Source: Bacteroidota bacterium | GTDB taxonomy: Bacteria > Bacteroidota > Bacteroidia > Chitinophagales > LD1 | Direction of reading: 5' to 3' | DNA: 6,491 nucleotides | Assembly: GCA_028288545.1 (NCBI GenBank) | Contig: JAQBNQ010000117.1 | Coordinates: forward strand, 1 to 6,491 | Shown here: one piece after another, positions 6,224 to 6,491 of the stretch | How the letters are laid out: each line of letters starts with the position of its first letter | How positions within the stretch are numbered: the first letter of the stretch is position 1 | Notes under the pieces: generated by a model | Seen by the model: only the letters and a program-made list of their open reading frames with translations | Told to the model about the DNA's origin: nothing | The model's database searches: none | Translations under genes and position numbers: made by a program

Positions 6224-6491
6224 TTACTCCTTCATAAATACCCCGGTCATTAGTTCAGCATTTATGCTGCACTTTACCAAATAAAGACCGCTGGCCAGGT
6301 TTTGAATGTTAATGTGCACCTGGTTCTTTTCAATATCAGTGTTAAGAGGCGAAACTATTTCACCCAAAACATTTTCTATTGTAATAACCGGGGCCGCATT
6401 CCAATTGCCGGGCAATTGCAACGTAACAGAATTACTGGCCGGTACCGGAAATATCTGTATAGAACGGTCACTACTTACATTTTGTATAGCT
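6224..6491 (-). CDS. C-terminal end of a T9SS type A sorting-domain protein (partial, start beyond window)
   Basis: The frame is open from the window edge to the TAA at 6224-6226, giving the last 88 residues of a longer protein. It shows the pattern of the type IX secretion sorting domain: SIQIFPVPASNSVTLQLP near its start, then an ITIENVLGEIV strand, INIQNLASGLYLVKC and a basic/acidic end GVFMKE. Such domains direct proteins across the outer membrane through the T9SS and are cleaved or anchored at the surface. The passenger (enzyme, adhesin or other) lies outside the window, so its function is unknown. A small oddity is FPVPAS where FPNPAS is the usual motif. An apparent start at 6419-6421 is a TTG inside the domain and not a real start. 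This gene is strong evidence for a Bacteroidota host. Confidence 0.9.
   Translation of the reverse strand, partial: AIQNVSSDRSIQIFPVPASNSVTLQLPGNWNAAPVITIENVLGEIVSPLNTDIEKNQVHINIQNLASGLYLVKCSINAELMTGVFMKE

Noticed and set aside
1..6491. CRISPR arrays, tRNA or rRNA genes, insertion sequences and attachment sites
   Set aside because: I found no regularly spaced repeats, cloverleaf-like tRNA pattern, transposase frame or flanking terminal repeats on either strand.

Overview
The window looks like chromosomal DNA from a Bacteroidota bacterium, probably of the Sphingobacteriaceae (Mucilaginibacter/Pedobacter-like). The best evidence is the type IX secretion (T9SS) C-terminal sorting domain at the right edge, a domain essentially confined to this phylum. 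AT-rich upstream regions without clear Shine-Dalgarno sequences and the style of the proteins agree. The genus is inferred from protein style, not from a search.

Layout, left to right. (1) Positions 1-699, minus strand: the N-terminal half of a CNNM/CorC (HlyC)-type membrane protein. It is interrupted by an in-frame TAA exactly in the conserved MVPRTEI-like motif that leads into the CBS domains. The correct reading frame continues after the stop to the window edge, so this is a nonsense-interrupted gene (or a sequence error). (2) Positions 700-1581: a long non-coding stretch holding a nested inverted repeat, a G-run element, a terminator-like hairpin and perhaps a decayed gene end, with a possible promoter and a perfect 21-nt inverted repeat directly before the next start codon. 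(3) Positions 1582-5169, plus strand: a 1195-residue membrane sensor histidine kinase with order TM, extracytoplasmic region, TM, PAS, GAF, PAS, GAF, PAS, HisKA, HATPase_c. The GAF-PAS pair is a tandem internal duplication. (4) Positions 5256-5855, minus strand, convergent with the kinase: a 2-oxoglutarate/Fe(II) dioxygenase of the prolyl-4-hydroxylase type with a complete HxD...H...R set and apparently a TTG start. (5) Positions 5856-6223: non-coding, with three inverted repeats. (6) Positions 6224-6491, minus strand: the C-terminal 88 residues of a T9SS-secreted protein whose start lies outside the window.

The genes do not form an obvious operon or pathway. The kinase has no receiver domain and no adjacent response regulator, so it is an orphan here. 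I do not see a convincing new multi-gene system. The points most worth a second look are the in-frame stop in the CNNM gene, the hairpin abutting the kinase start codon, and the duplicated GAF-PAS module.
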